Shown here piece after piece: positions 18,058-26,480 of a stretch of 64,000 nt of DNA (position 1 is the first letter of the stretch; the number at the start of each line of letters is the position of its first letter). A program made the position numbers and the translations under genes. The notes under the pieces are model-generated. The model was not told the DNA's origin, did no database searches, and saw only the letters and a program-made list of their open reading frames with translations. The DNA comes from Sphingobacterium sp. (lineage in GTDB: Bacteria; Bacteroidota; Bacteroidia; Sphingobacteriales; Sphingobacteriaceae), in contig JAITTY010000017.1 in NCBI GenBank assembly GCA_031286695.1, positions 310,001-374,000 on the forward strand, given 5' to 3'.

Positions 18058-21000
18058 TTAGAAGTTGATATTTAAGCCCAGTGAATAGGTTTTGATATTG
18101 GGGTATTTAGACCCTTTTCCATCGCCGAGTTCCACATCCCAGAATTTGAAAGGACTCCAGGTAAACAGATTGTAGCCTGAAAAGAAAATGCTGGCCGCGT
18201 CAAGTTTTGCGTGTTTGACAACATGTTTGGGTAGCTGATAGCTTAATTGTACATCTTTTAAACGTACATATCGACCATTTTTTAGCCACCAGGTACTTGG
18301 TACAAAATTGCTGTTGGGACTTCCGTCTGACAGTCGTGGATAAAATGCATCCTGTCGGGGATTATCAATGGTCCAGCGATCTTCGATGTTATTTAATAAA
18401 TTTCCGCGGCTCATGGATACCGAGAATGGATTGAGTCCTTCTCCGGTCATCATGACATCAACATTTCCTACACCTTGAAATAAAGTTGATAGGGACCAAT
18501 TTTTATAAGTGAAAGAAAAACCAAGACCATAAACAAGCTCCGGAATTGTTCCGTAGCCAATAGGTACCTTGTCAAAATCATCGATTTTCCCATCGCCGTT
18601 GACATCTTGGAATTTGATGTCCCCCGGCTTTACCAGTCCGGGGTGCAATGGGCCATTATTGATATCATCTTCAGAATCGAATAATCCGAGTGCAATATAA
18701 CCTTTTCTTAATCCGAGTTTTCTACCCCGATCGTCTTGCCAGGGATAAAGAGGGTTAGGTTGATCATTTTCAATGACCTTATTTCTATTGTAGGTAATAT
18801 TGCCGAGCAACTGAAAACTAAAATCATCGAACTTTTTATTCCATGTCAACGATCCATCGATTCCTTTATTGTCGATTATTCCCAAATTTCCTGAAGGTGC
18901 AGATTGAAGTCCGACATAACTAGGTACATTGCCGCGTCTAAGAAATATGCCGCTTCGACGTTCTCTGAAAAAATCGAGTTGGAGGTTCACCGCGTTGTTT
19001 TTGGTTTGGAGATCTAGGCCTAAGTTGCTTTTGATGGAAGTCTCCCAAGTTACGTTGACACCGTACTCGCCGATATTTACACCTTTGTCAAATTTTGTCT
19101 GGCTATTTTTTCCAAAATTATATCCTCCAGCGTCATCTTTAATGGTAGAGATATAGGCAAACCGGAGCTCATCATTGGAGATTAAAATTTTACTGTTACC
19201 TACTTTACCATGTGAGAACCTTATTTTGGCAAGTGAAATTTTGTCTTTCAATCCCGAGAAAAACTGCTCTTCGCTCAGTACCCATGCAAGTCCAAATGAG
19301 GGGAAGAATCCAAATCGATTAGTGGGCGCAAAGTTTTCCGAACCGTTATATCCAAAATTGGCTTCCATAAAATAGCGGCTGTCATAACTATAAGTTGCAC
19401 GTCCCGATACACCCAAAAACCGATAGGGAAGTGAGGTGATCAGTGTACTCGCCTGTGAATTTAACCTATCACTTTTGTTGTAGAGCACCATTCCGGAGGT
19501 TGAATGTTTGCCGAAATCACGTTTATAGTTTAGTGCACCCTCTAGGTATATTGTTCTTTCCCCTTCACTGTTTCTCGAGAAACTTAGAAAGCGTTCGCCA
19601 ACATAGGTCTGATCATATTGCATCACACCATTTTCGTCCCTGCCTGTTGCTAAAAAAGAGTCGGGACGTTTGGTTCTGCGCATACTTGTATAATTGTAGA
19701 CGTCAAATGAGAACATCGCTGTCGCAGATAAACCTTTGGTTATAAAAGGGAGCTCTTGGGTAGCACGCAAATTGGAAAATAGCTGATTGCGCCACTGGTT
19801 TGCATATCCTGTTTGGGTAAGGTGGGCGTAGGGATTCATTAAAGAGCCTGCTCGTTGGTCTGGAACTGTTCCATTTTCAAACATGATTGGATGAATGACA
19901 GGAGTCATTAACCAGGCATTTTCAAATATTGTCCCCTGGCTTGATGCGGGATAGTTTGCATTGGCAAGATAGCCTTGTACTCCCAACTCAATTTTGGTCA
20001 GTGTGGAAGGTCGTACGGTTAAGTTGGACGTAAGATTATACCTTTTATAACCTACTTGTTGGTTATAATTAACAGACTTATCTTGTTTATAGAGCCCTAC
20101 TTCGTCGAAATAACTGACACCTACATAATAATTGGACATATCAGAGCCCCCGTTTATATTCATATTTCCCCGGCGCTGATGACCAAATTTATTAAATAAT
20201 GCCCCCATCCAGTCTACGTTTGGGTATAAATAGGGGTCCTCACCACTGGCTGTTTTTTGAATTTTTTCATCGCTGTAAATCGGTGCTGCACCACGGTTTG
20301 TCAAGGCTTCGTTCGACATTTTCATATAAGTGATACCATCTGCAAATTCAGGCAGTTTGGTCATCTGCGTGAGGCCTTCATAATAACGGACATTGAACTT
20401 GGGTTTTCCGGGTGTTCCTGATTTTGTTTTTATGATCACAACACCATTTGCGCCACGAACACCGTATACAGCTGTTGCGGCAGCATCTTTGAGTACAGTG
20501 AAGCTTTCAATATCTTCGGGATCGACATTAGACATTTTTCGGGGTGTACCATCGACGAGCACAAGTGGTTCACTCAATCCTTGGCTGAAGGTCGAGATCC
20601 CCCGAATCCAGATGCTGGAATCATCAAACCCCGGTTCCCCGGTTCTTTGCACGGAAACAACACCGGCAATTCTCCCTGCCAACGCATTCGTAAGGTTTGC
20701 AACAGGAACCTGAAGATCCTTTGCTGTCACAGTAGACTGAGCACCGACGACAGATATTTTTTTCTGTGTTCCAAATCCTACCACAACAACTTCGTCAAGT
20801 CCGGCTTCTGTCGGTTCAAGGCTCACCTGTAGGGGAGCTTGACCGTCAGCTGTAATCTCAATTTTTTTGTAACCTATACTTTGGAAGACCAGCACACTGC
20901 CGGGGAGTGCTGCCAGAATAAATTTACCATGAATATCCGTCGTAGTACCCACGTTGGGTTTGTCCTTCAGCGTGATGGAAACACCTGCTAGTGTCTCACC

Positions 21001-21429
21001 TTTGGTGTTTGTTACTGTTCCGGTAATATCTTTCTGAACATGACTGACTGTTGAAACTGGATTTGCTGCTTTCAGAATTCGTACAAAGTCATGTCTTACT
21101 TCATAGGTCAGGTGATAAGGTTCGAGCATTTCCTTTAAAACCTCCTTTGCGAGTTTCGCTCCCCTATAATTTATTTTGACTTTTAAGAAGCTATCCTGGT
21201 TGTTATAGGCTAAAGGAATATGGTATTTGGTCTGAAGTTGCTCAAGCGCTTCCTGAAGACTGATGTTTTTGAAATTTACTGAAACAGCATTATTCAATTC
21301 TTTTTGACCGTAGCTCTTTGTGCTTGCACAAACGATAGCTGATGTCATTAAAAATCCTGATAATACAGTAGAGATACGCATAAACTGTTTAAGATTATGA
21401 TTTTGACAACAATGTCTTTTTTTTTGCAT
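18058..21429 (-). CDS. SusC/RagA TonB-dependent transporter with STN signalling domain (PUL 2)
   Basis: A 1123-residue transporter. After the signal peptide it carries an N-terminal STN domain (about residues 48-120: V-S-V-N-F-K-N-I-S-L-Q-E-A-L-E-Q-L then V-K-I-N-Y-R-G-A-K-L), then a carboxypeptidase-regulatory-like domain (I-T-G-T-V-T-N-T-K-G-E-T-L-A-G-V), a plug with L-D-E-V-V-V-V-G-F-G-T-Q-K-K and V-L-V-D-G-T-P-R-K-M, and a barrel ending in L-G-L-N-I-N-F. The STN domain is the part that talks to FecR anti-sigma factors, and a FecR gene lies directly upstream. The matching sigma gene is missing from its usual place. Confidence 0.94.
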   Translation of the reverse strand: MQKKRHCCQNHNLKQFMRISTVLSGFLMTSAIVCASTKSYGQKELNNAVSVNFKNISLQEALEQLQTKYHIPLAYNNQDSFLKVKINYRGAKLAKEVLKEMLEPYHLTYEVRHDFVRILKAANPVSTVSHVQKDITGTVTNTKGETLAGVSITLKDKPNVGTTTDIHGKFILAALPGSVLVFQSIGYKKIEITADGQAPLQVSLEPTEAGLDEVVVVGFGTQKKISVVGAQSTVTAKDLQVPVANLTNALAGRIAGVVSVQRTGEPGFDDSSIWIRGISTFSQGLSEPLVLVDGTPRKMSNVDPEDIESFTVLKDAAATAVYGVRGANGVVIIKTKSGTPGKPKFNVRYYEGLTQMTKLPEFADGITYMKMSNEALTNRGAAPIYSDEKIQKTASGEDPYLYPNVDWMGALFNKFGHQRRGNMNINGGSDMSNYYVGVSYFDEVGLYKQDKSVNYNQQVGYKRYNLTSNLTVRPSTLTKIELGVQGYLANANYPASSQGTIFENAWLMTPVIHPIMFENGTVPDQRAGSLMNPYAHLTQTGYANQWRNQLFSNLRATQELPFITKGLSATAMFSFDVYNYTSMRRTKRPDSFLATGRDENGVMQYDQTYVGERFLSFSRNSEGERTIYLEGALNYKRDFGKHSTSGMVLYNKSDRLNSQASTLITSLPYRFLGVSGRATYSYDSRYFMEANFGYNGSENFAPTNRFGFFPSFGLAWVLSEEQFFSGLKDKISLAKIRFSHGKVGNSKILISNDELRFAYISTIKDDAGGYNFGKNSQTKFDKGVNIGEYGVNVTWETSIKSNLGLDLQTKNNAVNLQLDFFRERRSGIFLRRGNVPSYVGLQSAPSGNLGIIDNKGIDGSLTWNKKFDDFSFQLLGNITYNRNKVIENDQPNPLYPWQDDRGRKLGLRKGYIALGLFDSEDDINNGPLHPGLVKPGDIKFQDVNGDGKIDDFDKVPIGYGTIPELVYGLGFSFTYKNWSLSTLFQGVGNVDVMMTGEGLNPFSVSMSRGNLLNNIEDRWTIDNPRQDAFYPRLSDGSPNSNFVPSTWWLKNGRYVRLKDVQLSYQLPKHVVKHAKLDAASIFFSGYNLFTWSPFKFWDVELGDGKGSKYPNIKTYSLGLNINF

Positions 21430-21553
21430 CTTTGCAATAATTAATAAGGTTAGTACTTTGTTAAGGATGAGATGATATCAATAGTTTCTCAGGCCATCTG
21501 ATAACATCTGGATCATTTGCCAGAATTGCCTTGCAGTTCTGGCTTAGTTTTTT

Positions 21554-22708
21554 CTAATTGGTAGCTTTAATATTCCATATATTTTTACTCTTATCAAATG
21601 TCAAATTAGCATTGCTCAATTCTGCTAATGTTTTTATTACTTGTGTTTTATCTTTGTTTTTGAATGTTATTGAAATTTTAGTGTCAGCAAGGGCTGGGTC
21701 GACAGCTATGGAGTCACCATAAATACGGTAAACTTTTTGGGCGATCTGGCTAAGCGGTTCATTGATATGTACTGTTTCATTGTTAAACCACATCATGTTA
21801 TTGTGCGTTGTTTTAGCCCAGTCGTTGGTTGAAGTCAGCTTCGCACGTTCACCTTTTATAAGCGTGATCTTGTTTTCAACAGTAACTAGTTTTTCAATGA
21901 TAGGAGATTTATGCCAATCGTCATTTTGTAGTTGTCCCTTGTCCCCAGAAGAAAGGGAAAGTGTGGATTTAATTTTCCCAAAAAAGCGTCCTACGCCAGA
22001 TTGTGGCTCGTCAGTTGGATTGGCAATTATATGGATAAGATCTTTTTCATCTATACGGTAGACATTGACCTTTCCGGAACTGACTTCCACCAGTCGCTCA
22101 ATATCACTATCGATATTAAATGCCGTACCGACAACTTGTGTCGTGAAATTTTTTGCTATGACAAGAAATGGTTTGGCAGGATCGGGACTCACTTCAAAGA
22201 ACGCTTCGCCTTTAAGCTTTACGATCCGCATATTGCTGATCTGTAGGAGTGGGTAGGTCAGCGTACTGTTCCCATTTAGGAGAACAGTCGTTGAATCATT
22301 TAATATTACCTTTTTGCGCTCCCCGTAATTGGTGTGTATTGTCGCCCATTGTACTTTTGTATGATTTCTCTTTGAAGAAGTATAGAAGTATAATGCTGTA
22401 AAAAGGGCGATAAGAGAGATAGCTGCAAGCTTGATCGCCCTATTTGCCCACACAGATTTTTTTGTGCGGTGATTTGTTTCCACGGAAATGGAAGACAAGA
22501 GCCGATTTTTAGTTTTCTCCTTATTGGGATTATCAGGCAGGTTGGTATCGTTGGTTGTAAGTTCATCGAATAGTTTACGTACGCTCAATAAGAGATTTTG
22601 TGAATTCTTTCGGTTACGGAGCATAGACTCCAGCAGAATGAGTTCATCTTTATTGATCGAATTATCGTTTAACTTTTGAACCAGTATTAAAAAATCATCT
22701 TCTATCAT
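21554..22708 (-). CDS. FecR-family anti-sigma factor without adjacent sigma gene
   Basis: A 384-residue FecR protein. It has an N-terminal cytoplasmic helical region, a membrane span at about residues 88-106 (A-I-K-L-A-A-I-S-L-I-A-L-F-T-A-L-Y-F-Y), the periplasmic FecR core (L-N-G-N-S-T-L-T-Y-P ... V-V-G-T-A-F-N-I-D) and a C-terminal DUF4974/STN-like domain (A-Q-K-V-Y-R-I-Y-G-D-S-I onward). It should receive the signal from the STN domain of the SusC encoded downstream. No sigma gene precedes it. The unpaired ECF sigma gene at 13569 is the best candidate partner. Confidence 0.92.
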   Translation of the reverse strand: MIEDDFLILVQKLNDNSINKDELILLESMLRNRKNSQNLLLSVRKLFDELTTNDTNLPDNPNKEKTKNRLLSSISVETNHRTKKSVWANRAIKLAAISLIALFTALYFYTSSKRNHTKVQWATIHTNYGERKKVILNDSTTVLLNGNSTLTYPLLQISNMRIVKLKGEAFFEVSPDPAKPFLVIAKNFTTQVVGTAFNIDSDIERLVEVSSGKVNVYRIDEKDLIHIIANPTDEPQSGVGRFFGKIKSTLSLSSGDKGQLQNDDWHKSPIIEKLVTVENKITLIKGERAKLTSTNDWAKTTHNNMMWFNNETVHINEPLSQIAQKVYRIYGDSIAVDPALADTKISITFKNKDKTQVIKTLAELSNANLTFDKSKNIWNIKATN

Positions 22709-22817
22709 ACCCTATAATAGAGCTGAATTTAGATTTGGTAGGGTTCGATAAAAAAATATTTTTTTGGCCTTAACGCACGATGTCGCAGCTGAAGGAGATA
22801 ATAAATAGCAATAGTGA

Positions 22818-22851
22818 TTCACTAGTGATCTAGAGGCAGAACACTAGTGAA
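22818..22851. terminator. Hairpin downstream of the DUF5777 operon
   Basis: A perfect 10-bp stem, TTCACTAGTG / CACTAGTGAA, with a 14-base loop. It lies just after the stop of the minus-strand operon at 22913. It lacks a strong U tract and is a candidate terminator only. Confidence 0.4.
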
Positions 22852-22912
22852 TTATTAGTTTATAAGCCAGTCGTAAGATGAAGCGTTATATTTTTTTGCT
22901 TTGAATAGCTTT

Positions 22913-23854
22913 TTATTCAATATGTTTCTTTTTGTTAAAATTAAAACGGCGAGCAATGCTAAATCCCCAACGGAATTGTCCTTTACCCCATGAGCTATTT
23001 GTTTCGCTAATAAACTGAGATTCTTGTATTGCGGTAGCATTGGTAAAATTGAGATGGAAGATATGGCCTCCAGTATCCATTTCCAAACCGACACCTAGTG
23101 CATTATAGTAATGCTGTCCGCTTACATCTTCACGGTATTTTTTGTTCGACGACTTTCGGAAAGGAAATGTATAGTCTGCTACTAATGCTATCCTATTGCT
23201 TACCTTGGCCCGCCCACCAATACCAAGAGCAAATACATCATTCTGATCGTTATAAGCAGTATAGTTCCGGTGAAGATAGGTTGGGACCACAACGAGCGAT
23301 AGATTTGAACTAAATTTACGGGCAATGATGAGCTGCGTCACATAGCTCAATCGATCATTAAAGTCTTCAAAGCTTGCTGCCGACGACTTATCCGGGCTGG
23401 CTTCCATGGCAGATAGTGTTGTACTTCCAAAAAAAGCAACAGAAACAGGTACATTATTGTCGACAGTTTGTTCGATAAATCTATATTTCACATTCCCCTC
23501 AAATAGTTGTCTAACCTCTGTTGCACCCTTCGAGCGGGCGATTCCAATGTTTAGGTTATCTAATAGACCGTAATCAAAACCTATTCGGATGTCGGTCGAA
23601 TTATCGAGACCGAAGAAATTCTTCCCTCCACCGGCACTGCCTGCTATATCGCCAAAACGGTGATCTACTCTAAAGTCCATTTCATGGCGGTGAATTGTTT
23701 CCGTCGTCTTGAGGTTGATCAGGTTACCGGATTTAAAGGTTGCAGTGACTTTTTCATTTTTAACCCCATCGATATGGATTAATTTATCAAGGTCTTCCTG
23801 AGCGAATGACCTTACGGAAGTAAAGCACAGGAGTATAAATAGCGTTTTTCTCAT
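22913..23854 (-). CDS. DUF5777 family outer-membrane beta-barrel protein
   Basis: About 313 residues from the ATG at 23854, where a clean signal peptide begins (hydrophobic stretch ending S-F-A-Q). An upstream ATG at 23896 would overlap YceI. The rest consists of alternating beta strands with aromatic girdles and ends in an outer-membrane-like R-R-F-N-F sequence. It fits DUF5777 proteins: the H-R-H-E-M-D-F-R-V-D-H-R-F-G-D-I stretch and F-G-L-D-N-S-T-D-I-R-I-G. Such barrels commonly occur with YceI and cytochrome c genes, as here. Function is unknown. It is the last gene of the COG4315-cytochrome-YceI-barrel operon. Confidence 0.75.
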   Translation of the reverse strand: MRKTLFILLCFTSVRSFAQEDLDKLIHIDGVKNEKVTATFKSGNLINLKTTETIHRHEMDFRVDHRFGDIAGSAGGGKNFFGLDNSTDIRIGFDYGLLDNLNIGIARSKGATEVRQLFEGNVKYRFIEQTVDNNVPVSVAFFGSTTLSAMEASPDKSSAASFEDFNDRLSYVTQLIIARKFSSNLSLVVVPTYLHRNYTAYNDQNDVFALGIGGRAKVSNRIALVADYTFPFRKSSNKKYREDVSGQHYYNALGVGLEMDTGGHIFHLNFTNATAIQESQFISETNSSWGKGQFRWGFSIARRFNFNKKKHIE

Positions 23855-23873
23855 TTGCAATGAATTCGGGTGA

Positions 23874-24431
23874 TTATGGTTTATAGGTCGCATCAACTGT
23901 GATTTTCACTACTTCAGCAATTTTTTTTCCGACGATGGAAGGAATAGAAATTTTGTGATCGGCGAGTCTTACCTGAAAACTTGTAACAGCTTTTAATGTC
24001 CCATCTTTAACAATAAATGCAGCCTTGGTGCTGTACGGCTTGGTAACTCCATGGATCTGAAGTGTGCCCGTTACGTTCAGCGTATAACTGCCGTCTTTTG
24101 TTAATTTGTCTGCATTTTCGACTTTCCCTTTAAATTCTGATAGGGGGTATCGGTCACTTTCCATGTAATTTTCATTGAAATGCTCTTGCATGAGCTTTTT
24201 GTCAAATTGAAAAGATGTATTTTTTACCCGAAAGATGATATCTCCGCTTTGAAGGTTCATCGCCGAAGCGCCTAAGATACTTTTGGCTTCGATGTCTTCC
24301 AATGGTGCATTACTGAAAAAAGTGATGCTGGTCTCTTTTGAAACAAAGGAAGCCTTTTGTTGCGCAAATGTCGTCATACTGATGAGCATCATGAAGAGCG
24401 CTATGTAAATGTTGATTTTGTTCATATGCAT
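23874..24431 (-). CDS. YceI-like periplasmic protein
   Basis: About 185 residues. The likely start is the ATG at 24431 or the next one at 24425, directly before a signal peptide ending T-F-A-Q. The mature part is a lipocalin-like YceI domain, with G-K-V-E-N-A-D-K-L-T, N-V-T-G-T-L-Q-I-H-G-V-T-K-P and the final T-V-D-A. YceI proteins bind long isoprenoid chains in a periplasmic barrel. A role in quinone or isoprenoid handling next to the cytochrome gene is plausible, but is an inference. The upstream cytochrome gene stops 5 bp before the start. Confidence 0.85.
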   Translation of the reverse strand: MHMNKINIYIALFMMLISMTTFAQQKASFVSKETSITFFSNAPLEDIEAKSILGASAMNLQSGDIIFRVKNTSFQFDKKLMQEHFNENYMESDRYPLSEFKGKVENADKLTKDGSYTLNVTGTLQIHGVTKPYSTKAAFIVKDGTLKAVTSFQVRLADHKISIPSIVGKKIAEVVKITVDATYKP

Positions 24432-24435
24432 AACA

Positions 24436-24843
24436 TTAATTTTCAGGTGAATTTTTCTTAATCCATGCATCCAGCAGCTCTATTTCTTTTGATGTGAGTG
24501 AGCCGCCTAATGGCATGGATTTGGTCACCAATACCGCATTGTTAATCTTTGCAATATTGTCTTTGACAGAGGTATAACCACTGAACGCCCATCGCCCACT
24601 TGCCGAACGTCCTGTTGCGTGGCATGAACTACATTTCGTTTCAAAAAGTGCTTTAGAAAAATTCGTGTAGGACACATTCTGGGTTGTCACCGTTTCAGTT
24701 CCGTTATCCGGAATGGTCGTAAGTTCTTGCGCTTGCTTTTTGGTACAGGCCGAGAATGAGAGAACTGTTAAGGTAAAGAGTGAAATAACAACGTAACGAT
24801 GTGCGCTGAGGCGAGGATTTACCGTTTTTAGATTTTGTACCAT
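24436..24843 (-). CDS. Monoheme cytochrome c-like lipoprotein
   Basis: A 135-residue protein with lipoprotein signal (lipobox F-S-A-C, Cys33). A single heme-binding motif C-S-S-C-H lies at residues 71-75. A candidate axial Met is Met110 in K-S-M-P-L-G-G-S-L, followed by a C-terminal helix with L-D-A-W-I-K-K-N. It is a small class I-type cytochrome anchored to a membrane and facing the periplasm. The close position between COG4315 and YceI genes suggests a shared electron-transfer or redox-stress task. Confidence 0.85.
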   Translation of the reverse strand: MVQNLKTVNPRLSAHRYVVISLFTLTVLSFSACTKKQAQELTTIPDNGTETVTTQNVSYTNFSKALFETKCSSCHATGRSASGRWAFSGYTSVKDNIAKINNAVLVTKSMPLGGSLTSKEIELLDAWIKKNSPEN

Positions 24844-24852
24844 AAGTTTGAA

Positions 24853-24890
24853 TAGTTAGTCTTGGCTTAGTTAGTCTTGGCTTAGTTAGC
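24853..24890. repeat. 15-bp tandem repeat (2.5 copies)
   Basis: The unit TAGTTAGTCTTGGCT is repeated at 24853-24867 and 24868-24882, then a partial copy to 24890. It covers the gap between two genes and overlaps the TAA stop of the COG4315 gene (24882-24884 on the minus strand). Confidence 0.85.
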
Positions 24891-25739
24891 AGGAGCAACG
24901 ACTGTGTTGTCATTTACTATTGGCCAAACGCCAACGCGTGGAAAACTTATCCCTTTATTGTCTCCGCGTTGTATATCCTGGCCGAAATAATATAAGGGCC
25001 ATCCTTTGAAAGTTAATTGTTTCTTTCCATAGACGGTTATGACAGCGATGTCAGCTGTACGAACAAGCGAAGGCAGAGCTCCCGTCTCTTTTTGAAAGAT
25101 TGGCCAGATCGCATCATTACTGAAATCTGCAGCAGTATAATTGTTTTTGTTGAATTTGTCGGGTTTAAAGGCATATAATGTTCTGCCCTTATCATCTGTC
25201 AGATAAATTGTTTTTCCTGTTCCTTCCGTATAGTCGCCTAAATAGTTTTTAGTATCGTGACCGATAAGTTGCGCATTGGCGACCATGAGTAAATAATCGG
25301 GTTTGGCCACGTACCATATTTTATTTACAGCATCTCCTTTCACCTGACCAGATTGACTATCGCCTGCATAGTAGTAAAGCGGCCAGCCTTTAAATGTACT
25401 TTGTTTGGAACCATCTTCACGGGTTATTTCACCGAGCAGGCTTTTGTCAATTTTTAGGTCTGTGCTTGTTTCGCTGCTATAATAAACCGGCCAAGTAGCC
25501 AAACAATTACCGCTGCAGGTCGAAGTTCCTTTTGTATCATTCGAAAAGAAATAAAGTGTTTTACCATCGGCATCGGTCAAAATATTGCCAAATTGAGTAT
25601 TGGCAGACATTTGCACGCCCTTGTTTTTATTTTCGACATTGCCAGGCTCACCATCGTTTTTTGAACAAGCAGAAAACATGGCTAAGGTCAATAGACCACC
25701 TATAAAGGTTAATTTGACTTGTTTTTGGTTTGATTTCAT
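24882..25739 (-). CDS. COG4315-type lipoprotein with Lipoprotein_15 repeats
   Basis: A 285-residue protein with lipobox F-S-A-C (about residue 25). The mature part holds repeated secreted-repeat (Lipoprotein_15, Y-x4-D type) units: T-L-Y-F-F-S-N-D with C-S-G-N-C-L-A-T-W-P-V-Y, and T-L-Y-A-F-K-P-D with A-I-W-P-I-F. Each is followed by F-K-G-W-P-L-Y-Y-Y/F. The biochemical function of this family is not established. It is the first gene of a four-gene minus-strand operon, transcribed away from the ECF sigma gene at 25902, which probably controls it. Confidence 0.85.
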   Translation of the reverse strand: MKSNQKQVKLTFIGGLLTLAMFSACSKNDGEPGNVENKNKGVQMSANTQFGNILTDADGKTLYFFSNDTKGTSTCSGNCLATWPVYYSSETSTDLKIDKSLLGEITREDGSKQSTFKGWPLYYYAGDSQSGQVKGDAVNKIWYVAKPDYLLMVANAQLIGHDTKNYLGDYTEGTGKTIYLTDDKGRTLYAFKPDKFNKNNYTAADFSNDAIWPIFQKETGALPSLVRTADIAVITVYGKKQLTFKGWPLYYFGQDIQRGDNKGISFPRVGVWPIVNDNTVVAPAN

Positions 25740-25901
25740 AATTGTATGTTTTAAAATAATGTCTTGATACTACGATCAGGTCAGCGAAAAGGTTGCTTGG
25801 AAATCGGGTTGAAAAAAAATATTTTATGGAGGCAACCTTTCCGATTATCCTCTCGTATTAGACTTAATACTATATTTATCAAAAGAAAGAAGCAATATCG
25901 A

Positions 25902-26480
25902 GTGGCGATAACAGAAGTTGACGAAAAATCTATCCATATTATTAAAGGATGTATTGATGAGGACCGTAGGGCTCAGAAAGATCTTTATACAATCTATTAC
26001 GCTATGTCTTTAGGGATATGTCTGCGCTACGCTAATCACAGAGAGGATGCCATAAGTATTTTAAATGAGGGCTTTTTCAAGGTTTTTAAAAATATCAACA
26101 AATATGATTTTCAGAAGCCTTTTTCCATATGGATCAAAAAAATCATGACAAATACTGCAATTGATTTTTATCGGGCAAAGATTAAACAGGGCATCCTGGT
26201 AGATGTATCCATGTATGAGCATACCATTGTTGAAGATGATAGCATCAGTCAAAAGTTAAACTATGAAGACTTGTTGGCGATGGTACAGCAGCTTCCACCT
26301 GCCTACAGGACAGTGTTCAATCTCTACGCGATCGATGGTTATGGACACGAAGAAATTAGTGGCATGTTGGGGATTGCTATTGGAACATCAAAATCTAATC
26401 TGCATAAGGCACGCGGTCGACTGGCAGAAATGGTGGAAGTTCAAGGTGTAAAATTTGGTAAAACGGAAGAGAAAAGATGA
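25902..26480 (+). CDS. ECF RNA polymerase sigma factor
   Basis: About 192 residues if it starts at the GTG at 25902. The frame is open further upstream (to 25764), but that part is basic and not family-like. Region 2 contains R-E-D-A-I-S-I-L-N-E-G-F-F-K-V-F-K. Region 4 contains L-P-P-A-Y-R-T-V-F-N-L-Y-A-I-D-G-Y-G-H-E-E-I-S-G-M-L-G-I. It overlaps the following gene by 4 bp, which indicates a translationally coupled sigma/anti-sigma pair. It is divergent from the COG4315-cytochrome-YceI-DUF5777 operon. Confidence 0.87.
   Translation: MAITEVDEKSIHIIKGCIDEDRRAQKDLYTIYYAMSLGICLRYANHREDAISILNEGFFKVFKNINKYDFQKPFSIWIKKIMTNTAIDFYRAKIKQGILVDVSMYEHTIVEDDSISQKLNYEDLLAMVQQLPPAYRTVFNLYAIDGYGHEEISGMLGIAIGTSKSNLHKARGRLAEMVEVQGVKFGKTEEKR

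Noticed and set aside
18929..20832. Plus-strand open frames across the STN-bearing SusC gene.
   Set aside because: Shadows of a well-supported minus-strand gene; composition is not protein-like.
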